From an uncultured Oscillospiraceae bacterium (GTDB lineage: Bacteria > Bacillota > Clostridia > Oscillospirales > Oscillospiraceae), in contig CAJTWF010000041.1 of assembly GCA_910579965.1 (NCBI GenBank), positions 1 through 21,086 of the forward strand: a stretch of DNA of 21,086 nucleotides, read 5' to 3'. The position numbers and the translations under genes are program-made. Below are positions 1 through 5,549 of the stretch, piece by piece (the first letter of the stretch is position 1; each line of letters begins with the position of its first letter). The notes beneath the pieces are model-generated. The model had not been told where the DNA came from, made no database searches, and saw nothing but the letters and a program-made list of their open reading frames with translations.

Positions 1-2
1 CG

Positions 3-101
3 TATGTTCCGCAAATCTTTGAGTTGAATGTGTCAACTGATATTGACAAGATCAATGCCCTGTTAGAAAGGAGTTCTCCTGCCAAGGACGGGGAGACGTA
101 G
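3..101 (+). CDS. C-terminal tail of an unidentified protein (cut by window edge)
   Basis: Frame 3 is open from the window edge to a TAG at 99-101 and encodes 32 residues beginning YVPQIFELNV and ending SSPAKDGET. The other two forward frames stop within the first 30 bases. The tail is mostly charged and polar, with no membrane segment or motif I can name. It converges on the cotJ operon, with a hairpin between them. The family cannot be assigned from so short a piece. It is called real because the frame runs cleanly to a stop just before a terminator-like hairpin; it could still be chance. Confidence 0.5.
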   Translation, partial: YVPQIFELNVSTDIDKINALLERSSPAKDGET

Positions 102-108
102 CCACAAA

Positions 109-140
109 GAGCCCCACGGCGGATTTCCGCCGTGGGGCTC
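109..140 (-). terminator. Intrinsic terminator for the cotJ operon (possibly bidirectional)
   Basis: A perfect 15-bp inverted repeat (109-123 with 126-140; core gccccacggcgga) has a tiny loop. Read leftward it lies 15 bases after the cotJC stop and is followed by TTTGTGG, a short U-tract. Read rightward it follows the upstream gene's stop by 8 bases, but only TGATAT follows, so termination in that direction is less certain. Confidence 0.8.
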
Positions 141-154
141 TGATATGCAGTGTG

Positions 155-751
155 CTATTTATCAAAAGAGGGATTGACAAAGTAGACGTTCTTCTGACCA
201 AGGCGGTCCTTTGCCAAACGCAGACCCTCGCCGAACCTCTGGAAGTGTACGATCTCCCGTTCGCGCAGAAACCTGATAGCGTCACTGACGTCTGGGTCAT
301 CGCTCAGGCGCAGGATATTGTCGTAGGTTACGCGAGCTTTCTGCTCCGCCGCCAGGTCCTCGGTAAGATCAGCGATCATATCTCCAGTCACCTGCATGGT
401 GGCGGCGCTCCAGGGCGCGCCGGAGGCGGCGGTGGGGTAGACGCCGGTGGTGTGGTCTACAAAATAGGCGTCAAAGCCTGCTGTGCGGATCTGCTCGTCA
501 GTCAGGTTCCTGGTCAGCTGATGGACGATAGCGCCGATCATCTCCAGATGCCCCAGCTCCTCCGTACCGATATCGGTCAGCAGCCCCTTGAGCTCGGGGT
601 AGGGCATGGAGAACCGCTGGCTGAGGTAGCGCAGGGACGCGCCCAGTTCACCGTCCGGTCCGCCGTACTGGCTGATAATGGCGGCCGCCAGCTTGGGGTT
701 GGGATTTTTGATCTTCACCGGATATTGCAGACGCTTCTCATAGATAAACAT
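155..751 (-). CDS. cotJC: Spore coat protein CotJC, manganese-catalase family
   Basis: The product is 198 residues of the manganese-catalase/CotJC family, a ferritin-like four-helix bundle. Candidate dimanganese ligands are in the expected order: E35 (GPDGE), E65 and H68 (TEELGH), E136 (AAEQKAR) and H169 (REIVH). In Bacillus this protein is part of the inner spore coat. The start is the ATG at 749-751, preceded by GGAGG; it overlaps the upstream gene's TAA stop by one base (TAATG), so the two are translationally coupled. The frame runs 16 codons further upstream, but those lie inside the preceding gene. The C-terminus GQKNVYFVNPSFDK is typical of the family. All metal ligands are present, so catalase activity is possible but unproven. 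Confidence 0.95.
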   Translation of the reverse strand: MFIYEKRLQYPVKIKNPNPKLAAAIISQYGGPDGELGASLRYLSQRFSMPYPELKGLLTDIGTEELGHLEMIGAIVHQLTRNLTDEQIRTAGFDAYFVDHTTGVYPTAASGAPWSAATMQVTGDMIADLTEDLAAEQKARVTYDNILRLSDDPDVSDAIRFLREREIVHFQRFGEGLRLAKDRLGQKNVYFVNPSFDK

Positions 752-1200
752 TACCGGTTGCCTCCTTCCAGCTCCCAGGGCCAGGGATTGTTGAGCCACG
801 TATATCCCGCCGTTGTCACGGAGGTCTGCTGGAGGGGGCCGTAGGCCGCCTCGTAGCGCTTTTTGCCCTCCTTGGCAAGGCTGACATAGTCTGTGTACAG
901 GGCCAGGGCCTCCTTGTCATTCTGGTGGGTGTCCAGATACAGCCCCAGCTCGGTGATGGCAAAGCTCAGAGCCATCAGCTCGCACAGAGCCGTGTTGTCG
1001 CAGTTCATCTTGCTCTTGACCGCCTTGAAAAACGGCAGGTTCAGGCCGGGAAACAGGGTGCCGGCGGCCAGGGCCTGCGCCTGATCGTACCGCTCAGCAT
1101 TCATGCCCTGCATGGCAATATAGGGAAACGCCAGATTCGCGCACTTTCCGGGCAGTCCGCCCTCCATGGCGCTGCAGGCGTTGGGGTTGGTATTCTCCAA
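751..1200 (-). CDS. CotJA-CotJB fusion spore coat protein
   Basis: The 149-residue protein appears to join two coat proteins that are separate small genes in Bacillus. Residues about 21-58 (ANLAFPYIAMQ, then GTLFPGLNLPF) match the CotJA pattern. Residues about 70-146 match CotJB: the helix LMALSFAITELGLYLDTH, the repeat-like EALALYTDY, and the closing PWPWELEGG. A short Cys-containing segment (KSKMNCDNT) joins them. The start is TTG at 1200-1198, eight bases after GGAGGAG; no in-frame ATG is better placed. It is the first gene of a two-gene operon with cotJC. Sporulation (mother-cell) control is expected from the family, but I found no convincing sigma-E or sigma-K promoter in 1201-1345. A 7-bp GC hairpin (1229-1245) lies in its leader. 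Confidence 0.85.
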   Translation of the reverse strand: MENTNPNACSAMEGGLPGKCANLAFPYIAMQGMNAERYDQAQALAAGTLFPGLNLPFFKAVKSKMNCDNTALCELMALSFAITELGLYLDTHQNDKEALALYTDYVSLAKEGKKRYEAAYGPLQQTSVTTAGYTWLNNPWPWELEGGNR

Positions 1201-1345
1201 GGAAATGCTCCTCCTTCAGGGAAAGTCGGGGCGCGGAGCGCGCCCTCCATTCATCTTATGCGCTCGGGCGGTATGGGGTGCGGCGGCAGGCCCATCCCAT
1301 ACATATTTCACTGCCCGACGGCATAGGGTAGAGGGAGGTGGTAGC

Positions 1346-2056
1346 ATGTTTTTGACATTTAAAAAATGGACGGCGCTGTATCTGCTCACGCTGCTCCTGC
1401 TCTTCGCGGGATTCGCGGCAATTCTCTGGCAGGGGAGCGCGGTCAACGCGTCCAAAAATCTGGTCCTGGAGCAGGGGCCGGTGCTGGTCATTGACCCGGG
1501 CCATGGGGGCATGGACGGCGGTGCGATGGCGGCGGACGGTACTGTGGAGGCCCAGATCAATCTGGCCGTCAGTCTGCGGGTGGAGGAGCTGGCCCGGTTC
1601 ATCGGTGTGGAGACGGAGATGACCCGCAGGGAGGACGTGTCCCTCCACGACGCCTCTGCGGATACCGTCCGGGCCAAGAAGGCCTCTGATCTGAAAAATC
1701 GAACCGCCCTGGCCAACGCCGTCCCCGGCGGGGTAGTGGTGAGCATCCACCAGAACAGCCTGCCCGATGTGCCCAGCGTGTGCGGCGCACAGGTGTTTTA
1801 CAGCGCTGCCGAGGGCAGTCAGGAACTGGCGGAGGCGGTCCAATCCGCGCTCAACGCCGCCCTCAACCCCAAGCCCAAGGAGCCCAAGCAGGCCGGCAGC
1901 AGCGTATATCTCCTCCAGCACGCGAAATCACCCACCATTCTGGTGGAGTGCGGCTTCCTCTCCAACCCCCAGGAGACTGTCCGGCTGAACACGCCCGCCT
2001 ACCAGACGGAGCTGGCTCTCACCATCCTGTCCGCAGTCCTCGCCCATCTGAGGTAA
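1346..2056 (+). CDS. cwlD: N-acetylmuramoyl-L-alanine amidase CwlD (spore cortex)
   Basis: The 236-residue protein has an N-terminal membrane anchor or signal (residues 8-28, LLLLFAGFAAILW) followed by an Amidase_3 zinc hydrolase domain. Visible active-site residues are H53 in DPGHGG, E68 in VEAQINLA, H135 in SIHQNS and E201 in VECGFLSN. CwlD removes peptide side chains from muramic acid as the first step of muramic-lactam formation in the spore cortex. The start is ATG 1346 behind GGGAGGTGG; the frame runs further upstream, but that part overlaps the divergent cotJ leader and has no Shine-Dalgarno site. It is divergent from the cotJ operon and precedes radA. Confidence 0.93.
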   Translation: MFLTFKKWTALYLLTLLLLFAGFAAILWQGSAVNASKNLVLEQGPVLVIDPGHGGMDGGAMAADGTVEAQINLAVSLRVEELARFIGVETEMTRREDVSLHDASADTVRAKKASDLKNRTALANAVPGGVVVSIHQNSLPDVPSVCGAQVFYSAAEGSQELAEAVQSALNAALNPKPKEPKQAGSSVYLLQHAKSPTILVECGFLSNPQETVRLNTPAYQTELALTILSAVLAHLR

Positions 2057-2062
2057 AAAACC

Positions 2063-2091
2063 TTGTCAAATAGAAACATCTGTTATATAAT
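2063..2091 (+). promoter_or_regulatory. Sigma-A type promoter of radA
   Basis: TTGTCA (2063-2068) and TATAAT (2086-2091) are separated by 17 bp. The promoter starts 6 bases after the cwlD stop, so radA has its own housekeeping transcription, independent of the sporulation gene upstream. Confidence 0.85.
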
Positions 2092-2126
2092 AAAGAGACA
2101 TCAGTATACTCAGGAGGAAGCGTCAG

Positions 2127-3500
2127 GTGGCGAAGCAACGCAGCGTCTTTTACTGCACAGAGTGCGGCAACGAGACCCCCAAGTGGGTGGGAAAGTGTCC
2201 GGCCTGCGGGGCATGGAACACGGTAGTGGAGCAGGAGGCGGCCCCCAAGACCAGAGGAGGCCGCGCCGCACCGCCGAAAAGCCCCTTCCGGACCGTAAAG
2301 GCAATTTCCTTGACAGAGGTTGATACGACAGAAGAAATCCGATTTTCTACCGGCATGGGAGAGCTGAACCGGGTGCTGGGCGGCGGCGCGGTCAAGGGCT
2401 CGCTGGTCCTGGTGGGCGGCGCGCCGGGGGTGGGAAAGTCCACCCTGATGCTCCAGATCTGCGGCAGCCTTTGCCGGGAAAACCGTGTGCTCTACGTGTC
2501 CGGCGAGGAGTCTGTGCGCCAGCTGAAGCTCCGCTCCCAGCGGTTGGGCGTGGCCAGCGAGAACCTGCTGGTGCTCTCGGAGACGGCCCTGGAGGATATG
2601 CTCCAGTCCGTGTCCGACGAGGAGCCGGATATCCTCATCGTGGACTCCATCCAGACCATGTACAACGGCGCACTGGAGAGCCCGCCGGGCAGCATCGGTC
2701 AGGTGAAGGACTGCACCATGGCCCTGATGCAGCTGGCCAAGGGCCGGGATATCACGGTGTTTGTCATCGGCCACGTGAACAAGGAGGGGTCCATCGCAGG
2801 CCCCAAGGTCCTTGAGCATATGGTGGACTGCGTGCTCTATTTTGAGGGGGAGCAGCACAGCACCTGCCGCATTCTGCGGGCGGCCAAGAATCGGTTTGGG
2901 GCCACCAACGAGATCGGCGTATTCGAGATGCTGGACAACGGTCTGGCGGAGGTGGAGAACCCCTCCCAGATGCTCCTGTCCGGCCGTCCGGACGGCGCGC
3001 CCGGCACCTGCGTCACCTGCGTGATGGAGGGGGTGCGGCCGGTACTGGCGGAGATCCAGGCCCTGCTGGCCCCGACAGCCTACGGCAATGCCCGCCGCTC
3101 CAGCAACGGCTTTGACTTCGGCCGGGCGGCCATGCTCCTGGCGGTGCTGGAGAAGCGGGGGGGACTGAAGGTTTCCGCCTGCGACGCCTATATGAACATC
3201 ATCGGCGGCTTGAGCCTGGACGAGCCCGCCGCAGATCTTGCGGCCATTCTGGCCCTGGCCTCCAGCTATCTGGACCGGCCCATTGCGGCGGATCTGGCCG
3301 CCATCGGGGAGGTGGGGCTCACCGGGGAGCTGCGGGCGGTGAACAACCTGGACCAGCGCCTCAGCGAGGTCCGGCGGCTGGGGTTCAAGACCTGCGTGGT
3401 GCCCCACAGGCGGGGGAAGAGCCCCGCGCCCCTGGAGGGCCTGCGGGTGGTGGAGGCCGCCAATATTGTGGAGGCCATCCGGGCGGCCCTGGGGAAGTAG
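2127..3500 (+). CDS. radA: DNA repair protein RadA (Sms)
   Basis: The 457-residue protein has the full RadA architecture: a zinc finger with C10, C13, C24 and C27 (CTECG...CPACG); a RecA-like ATPase with Walker A GGAPGVGKST at 97-106 and Walker B ILIVD at 169-173; the RadA-specific KNRFG motif at 254-258; and a C-terminal Lon-protease-like domain (about 280-457) with the typical PIAADLAAIGEVGLTGELR stretch. RadA promotes branch migration and processing of recombination intermediates. The start is GTG 2127, 9 bases after AGGAGG. Length is normal. It is the only gene of its transcription unit; no clear terminator follows. Confidence 0.97.
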   Translation: MAKQRSVFYCTECGNETPKWVGKCPACGAWNTVVEQEAAPKTRGGRAAPPKSPFRTVKAISLTEVDTTEEIRFSTGMGELNRVLGGGAVKGSLVLVGGAPGVGKSTLMLQICGSLCRENRVLYVSGEESVRQLKLRSQRLGVASENLLVLSETALEDMLQSVSDEEPDILIVDSIQTMYNGALESPPGSIGQVKDCTMALMQLAKGRDITVFVIGHVNKEGSIAGPKVLEHMVDCVLYFEGEQHSTCRILRAAKNRFGATNEIGVFEMLDNGLAEVENPSQMLLSGRPDGAPGTCVTCVMEGVRPVLAEIQALLAPTAYGNARRSSNGFDFGRAAMLLAVLEKRGGLKVSACDAYMNIIGGLSLDEPAADLAAILALASSYLDRPIAADLAAIGEVGLTGELRAVNNLDQRLSEVRRLGFKTCVVPHRRGKSPAPLEGLRVVEAANIVEAIRAALGK

Positions 3501-3520
3501 AAATCATAAGGGAGGCATAT

Positions 3521-3550
3521 ATGCTCAATCCTATCGTTATTGGCGCGTAA
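3521..3550 (+). CDS. Possible 9-codon mini-ORF or gene remnant
   Basis: ATG 3521 sits 5 bases after a strong GGAGG (3511-3515) and encodes MLNPIVIGA before TAA at 3548-3550. The initiation signals are as good as those of a real gene, yet the product is nine residues. It could be a leader peptide for the CD3324-family gene 88 bases downstream, or the surviving N-terminus of a decayed gene; the sequence resembles the first residues of some XRE-type regulators, which is a weak impression. Its stop codon lies in the loop of the hairpin at 3537-3572. Confidence 0.3.
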   Translation: MLNPIVIGA

Positions 3551-3572
3551 GCAAAGCTATCGCAGCCAATAA
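3537..3572 (+). other. Hairpin over the end of the mini-ORF
   Basis: TTATTGGC (3537-3544) pairs perfectly with GCCAATAA (3565-3572). The stem continues as GCG/CGC after a one-base bulge. No T-run follows, so it is not a standard terminator. It lies between radA and the CD3324-family gene. Confidence 0.45.
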
Positions 3573-3637
3573 ATAATGAATACGTGTTGCAGATAGACTT
3601 TGCTGTTCCTGTAAAAATGTTATGTGGGAGCGCAACA

Positions 3638-3910
3638 ATGAGCTATAAAAACGCAACACACGTTCTGCCGAAGGGCCTATTGCGAAGGGTTCAACAGTAC
3701 GTCGACGGAGAATTTCTTTACATTCCCAGAGCGGCGGGCAGCAAAAAAGCGTGGGGTGAATCCACCTCAATACGCCAGGAGCTGCTCGAGAGAAACAGGC
3801 GCATTTATGCAGAGTATCTCTCCGGGATGAGCATGGACGCCTTAGCAGCAAAATACTACCTGTCGCTGAAAAGCATTCAGCGCATTGTCCGGCAGTTGAA
3901 AAAATCGTGA
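3638..3910 (+). CDS. CD3324 family protein (putative helix-turn-helix)
   Basis: The 90-residue protein begins MSYKNATHVLPKGLL and contains YVDGEFLYIPR, a WGESTSIR segment and a C-terminal helix-turn-helix-like region (about 55-88: IYAEYLSGMSMDALAAKYY, then SLKSIQRIVRQLKK). I recognise this as the small CD3324 family of Clostridia, whose function is not established; the C-terminal half looks like a Mor/sigma-70 region 4 type DNA-binding fold. The start is ATG 3638 after GGAG (3627-3630); the frame extends 18 codons upstream but without a better ribosome site. Codon use is clearly more A+T-rich than in the neighbouring core genes, which suggests a recent arrival. A strong terminator follows. 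Confidence 0.8.
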   Translation: MSYKNATHVLPKGLLRRVQQYVDGEFLYIPRAAGSKKAWGESTSIRQELLERNRRIYAEYLSGMSMDALAAKYYLSLKSIQRIVRQLKKS

Positions 3911-3913
3911 TGA

Positions 3914-3956
3914 AAAAGAGGCTGATGTGGTTTGAGAAACCGCATCAGCCTCTTTT
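3914..3956 (+). terminator. Strong intrinsic terminator after the CD3324-family gene
   Basis: A 20-bp stem (3914-3933 with 3937-3956, one G-U pair, loop GAG) starts 3 bases after the stop codon. The 3' arm ends in CTCTTTT, and the 5' arm starts with AAAA, so it may work in both directions. Confidence 0.85.
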
Positions 3957-3986
3957 CTCATCTTCTCTTCATAAAAGAACATGAGG

Positions 3987-4016
3987 TTGGAGCTGATAAG
4001 AGGTCTTTGCTATAAT
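3987..4016 (+). promoter_or_regulatory. Extended -10 promoter of the DUF1062-like gene
   Basis: A consensus TATAAT at 4011-4016 is preceded by TGC, giving an extended -10 (TGnTATAAT). The -35 region is poor (TTGGAG at 3987-3992, 18-bp spacer), as extended -10 promoters allow. The start of transcription would be near 4023. Confidence 0.7.
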
Positions 4017-4026
4017 TTTCTTATCA
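3994..4026. promoter_or_regulatory. Inverted repeat bracketing the -10: candidate operator
   Basis: TGATAAGA (3994-4001) and TCTTATCA (4019-4026) are a perfect 8-bp inverted repeat separated by 17 bp, with the -10 hexamer inside. The placement fits a repressor operator. The binding protein is unknown; the CD3324-family protein next door is one candidate. Confidence 0.4.
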
Positions 4027-4046
4027 AAACACAAAGGAGATTCTTT

Positions 4047-4091
4047 ATGAGAGGATGTTGTGAAAATCCCCCCTTCTCTTTATGGAAGTAA
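4047..4091 (+). CDS. Possible 14-residue leader peptide
   Basis: ATG 4047 lies 7 bases after AAAGGAG (4033-4039) and encodes MRGCCENPPFSLWK, ending with TAA at 4089-4091, just before the Shine-Dalgarno of the DUF1062-like gene. It is in the same frame as that gene, separated by the stop. It has an adjacent Cys pair and a Pro pair (NPP), features sometimes associated with ribosome pausing. Good initiation context supports translation; a role as a leader is inference. Confidence 0.4.
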   Translation: MRGCCENPPFSLWK

Positions 4092-4106
4092 AGACGGAGG
4101 TGTACT

Positions 4107-4664
4107 ATGAAAAAAATCACATGGCAGGTGCAGTATCTTTTTCTCCCGCGGGTATCAAGGCACTGTAAAAAATGTGGGAAAACCACAAAATTCTCCTGCT
4201 CTGAAAAATTTCGTGTGAATGCCCAGCGGAGGACCTTGGACGTATGGCTTATTTATCATTGTGTGGACTGTAATACCACATGGAACGCCAGAATTTACTC
4301 CCATATTTCCCCGCAGTCATTCAATCCGGAAGAATTAGAGGGATTTCATGGCAATAGCCATTCTCTTGCGGAGGAGTATGCCATGGATACTGGCTTCCTC
4401 AGTAAAAATGGCGTTGATGAAATCGAGGCACCGCCCTACTCCATTATGGGAGAGGAATTTCTGCCCGGCGAAAATGTAGAGCTTACGATCAAGAGCAAGT
4501 ATCTGTTTCCAATAAAAGTGTCCGCGTTAATCAGGAAAAAGCTGCATCTGTCACAAGCGGCATATTTGCAGATGATTGAAAACGGCACGATAAAGAGCAT
4601 TCCGGAACAGGATTTGAGAAAATGTAAATTAAAGAATACCATTACCCTTATTTTTTCAAAATGA
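4107..4664 (+). CDS. DUF1062-like zinc-ribbon protein
   Basis: The 185-residue protein has an N-terminal zinc ribbon with C20-x2-C23 (CKKC) and C52-x2-C55 (CVDC), around the segment FRVNAQRRTLDVWLIYHC that I associate with DUF1062. The C-terminal half (about 120-185) looks like an S4- or HTH-like region (SALIRKKLHLSQAAYLQMIENG). Function is unknown; nucleic-acid binding is plausible. ATG 4107 follows GGAGG (4096-4100) by 6 bases. The gene is A+T-rich compared with radA and valS, and no terminator is visible before the valS operon promoter 47 bases downstream. Confidence 0.75.
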   Translation: MKKITWQVQYLFLPRVSRHCKKCGKTTKFSCSEKFRVNAQRRTLDVWLIYHCVDCNTTWNARIYSHISPQSFNPEELEGFHGNSHSLAEEYAMDTGFLSKNGVDEIEAPPYSIMGEEFLPGENVELTIKSKYLFPIKVSALIRKKLHLSQAAYLQMIENGTIKSIPEQDLRKCKLKNTITLIFSK

Positions 4665-4711
4665 AAACCGGGATGCAGAGACGGCATTCATCTGAAAAGA
4701 GCGGCCCGGGC

Positions 4712-4740
4712 TTGACAAACGCGCCGCAGTTGGCTATACT
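4712..4740 (+). promoter_or_regulatory. Consensus sigma-A promoter of the T-box/valS operon
   Basis: A perfect TTGACA (4712-4717) and TATACT (4735-4740) are separated by 17 bp. Transcription should start near 4747, immediately before T-box stem I. Confidence 0.9.
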
Positions 4741-4746
4741 AAGCTG

Positions 4747-4988
4747 GAAAAAGGCTGTGAAGGGGAGCAGTACGCTCATCGCGGACGCGCAGAGAGGGGC
4801 CGGCTGGTGGAAGGCCTCGGGACGCGGGAGCGGAAGTCGCCCTGGAGCTCCGCCTCTGAGCGCAAGCAGGGGGCGGCGGGTACTCCCGTTACAGAGGCAA
4901 AAGTGCCCCCGGTATGGCCGGGGGAACGCAGGTGGTACCGCGGATGGTTTCATTCGCCCTGGGCAGGAGACTGCTCAGGGCGTTTTTT
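4747..4988 (+). promoter_or_regulatory. T-box riboswitch, valine specific
   Basis: The canonical T-box core AGGTGGTACCGCGG is at 4930-4943. Stem I landmarks are in order: AGTA (4769-4772), the apical AGAGAG and GCTGGTGG elements (4791-4810), and the specifier context GAA-GTC-G with GTC (Val) at 4836-4838. A GC-rich stem III (4906-4912 with 4918-4924) follows. The bulge UGGN reads TGGT (4933-4936); its last base would pair with discriminator A73, as found in tRNA-Val. Uncharged tRNA-Val should stabilise the antiterminator and turn on the YcxB-like gene and valS. The specifier, the discriminator pairing and the downstream gene all agree. Confidence 0.95.
4955..4988 (+). terminator. T-box controlled terminator
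   Basis: A 12-bp stem (4955-4966 with 4971-4982, one G-U pair, loop GAGA) is followed by TTTTTT at 4983-4988. It competes with the antiterminator formed by the T-box core. Confidence 0.92.
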
Positions 4989-5007
4989 CTTGGAGGGGAG
5001 GCTTGCT

Positions 5008-5523
5008 ATGGAGGAATACGTCGTTCGAACCACTGTGGACCGCAGGGCCATGACGGCCCTGGCAAGGGCGGCCCGGAAGACCCTGCGGCGGCGGCGCAGC
5101 CGCCTGGTCCACACCTTCGGCATGGCGGTCACCGCAGTCATGCTGGTGCTGGCCCTGGGAAACTGGATGATCGGGGACAGGACGTGGTGGCTGAATCTGG
5201 CGCTGGCGCTGCTGATGCTGGTGGTGACGGCCTCGGAGGACACGGTCAACGGCCTCGCCGGCCTGCGGCAGGTGCAGCCCGGGTCCCGGGAGGTGACTGC
5301 GGAGTTCACCGGCGAGCACTACGTCCACCAAACCGGGACCGCCGTGAGCCTCTGGCAGTACGACAAGGTGCAGGCCGTGTGCGAGACAGGGGAGTACTTC
5401 ATCCTTCTGCTGGACAGCCGCCACGGTCAGGTCTACGCCAAGGAGGGCTTTACCCGTGGTACGCCGATGGCCTTCCGGGACTTTATCAGCCGGAAAACCG
5501 GCAAACTGATCGTCTATCTTTAG
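5008..5523 (+). CDS. YcxB-like membrane protein
   Basis: The 171-residue protein has a basic N-terminal stretch (KTLRRRRSR, 24-32), two membrane segments (about 35-52 and 59-76) and a C-terminal cytosolic domain with the YcxB-like pattern: VSLWQYDKVQAVCETGEYF, then LLLDSRHGQVYAKEGF, then G-x6-F-x2-FI. The function of this family is not known. The start is ATG 5008 after GGAGGGGAGG; the frame is open further upstream, but that part lies inside the T-box. It is the first gene after the riboswitch and lies 26 bases before valS, so its expression should follow valyl-tRNA charging. I see no sequence link to valine transport or biosynthesis. Confidence 0.8.
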   Translation: MEEYVVRTTVDRRAMTALARAARKTLRRRRSRLVHTFGMAVTAVMLVLALGNWMIGDRTWWLNLALALLMLVVTASEDTVNGLAGLRQVQPGSREVTAEFTGEHYVHQTGTAVSLWQYDKVQAVCETGEYFILLLDSRHGQVYAKEGFTRGTPMAFRDFISRKTGKLIVYL

Positions 5524-5549
5524 TCATTTACTGAGAACAGGAGAATACT

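Noticed and set aside
1229..1245. 7-bp GC hairpin in the cotJ leader
   Set aside because: It is short, without T-run or conserved motif, and expected often in GC-rich sequence.
1253..1330. Sporulation sigma-factor -10 look-alikes (CATACATA at 1298, CATAGGGTA at 1322, CATAAGAT on the minus strand at 1260)
   Set aside because: None has a matching -35 at the right spacing, and the one at 1322 is too close to the cwlD ribosome site.
1166..1345. Upstream extension of cwlD
   Set aside because: It overlaps the divergent cotJ leader, has no Shine-Dalgarno site, and would place coding sequence before a natural signal-anchor start at 1346.
2019..3407. 462-codon open frame antisense to radA
   Set aside because: It is a shadow of the GC-rich codon pattern of radA, which has all its motifs; the antisense product shows no family features.
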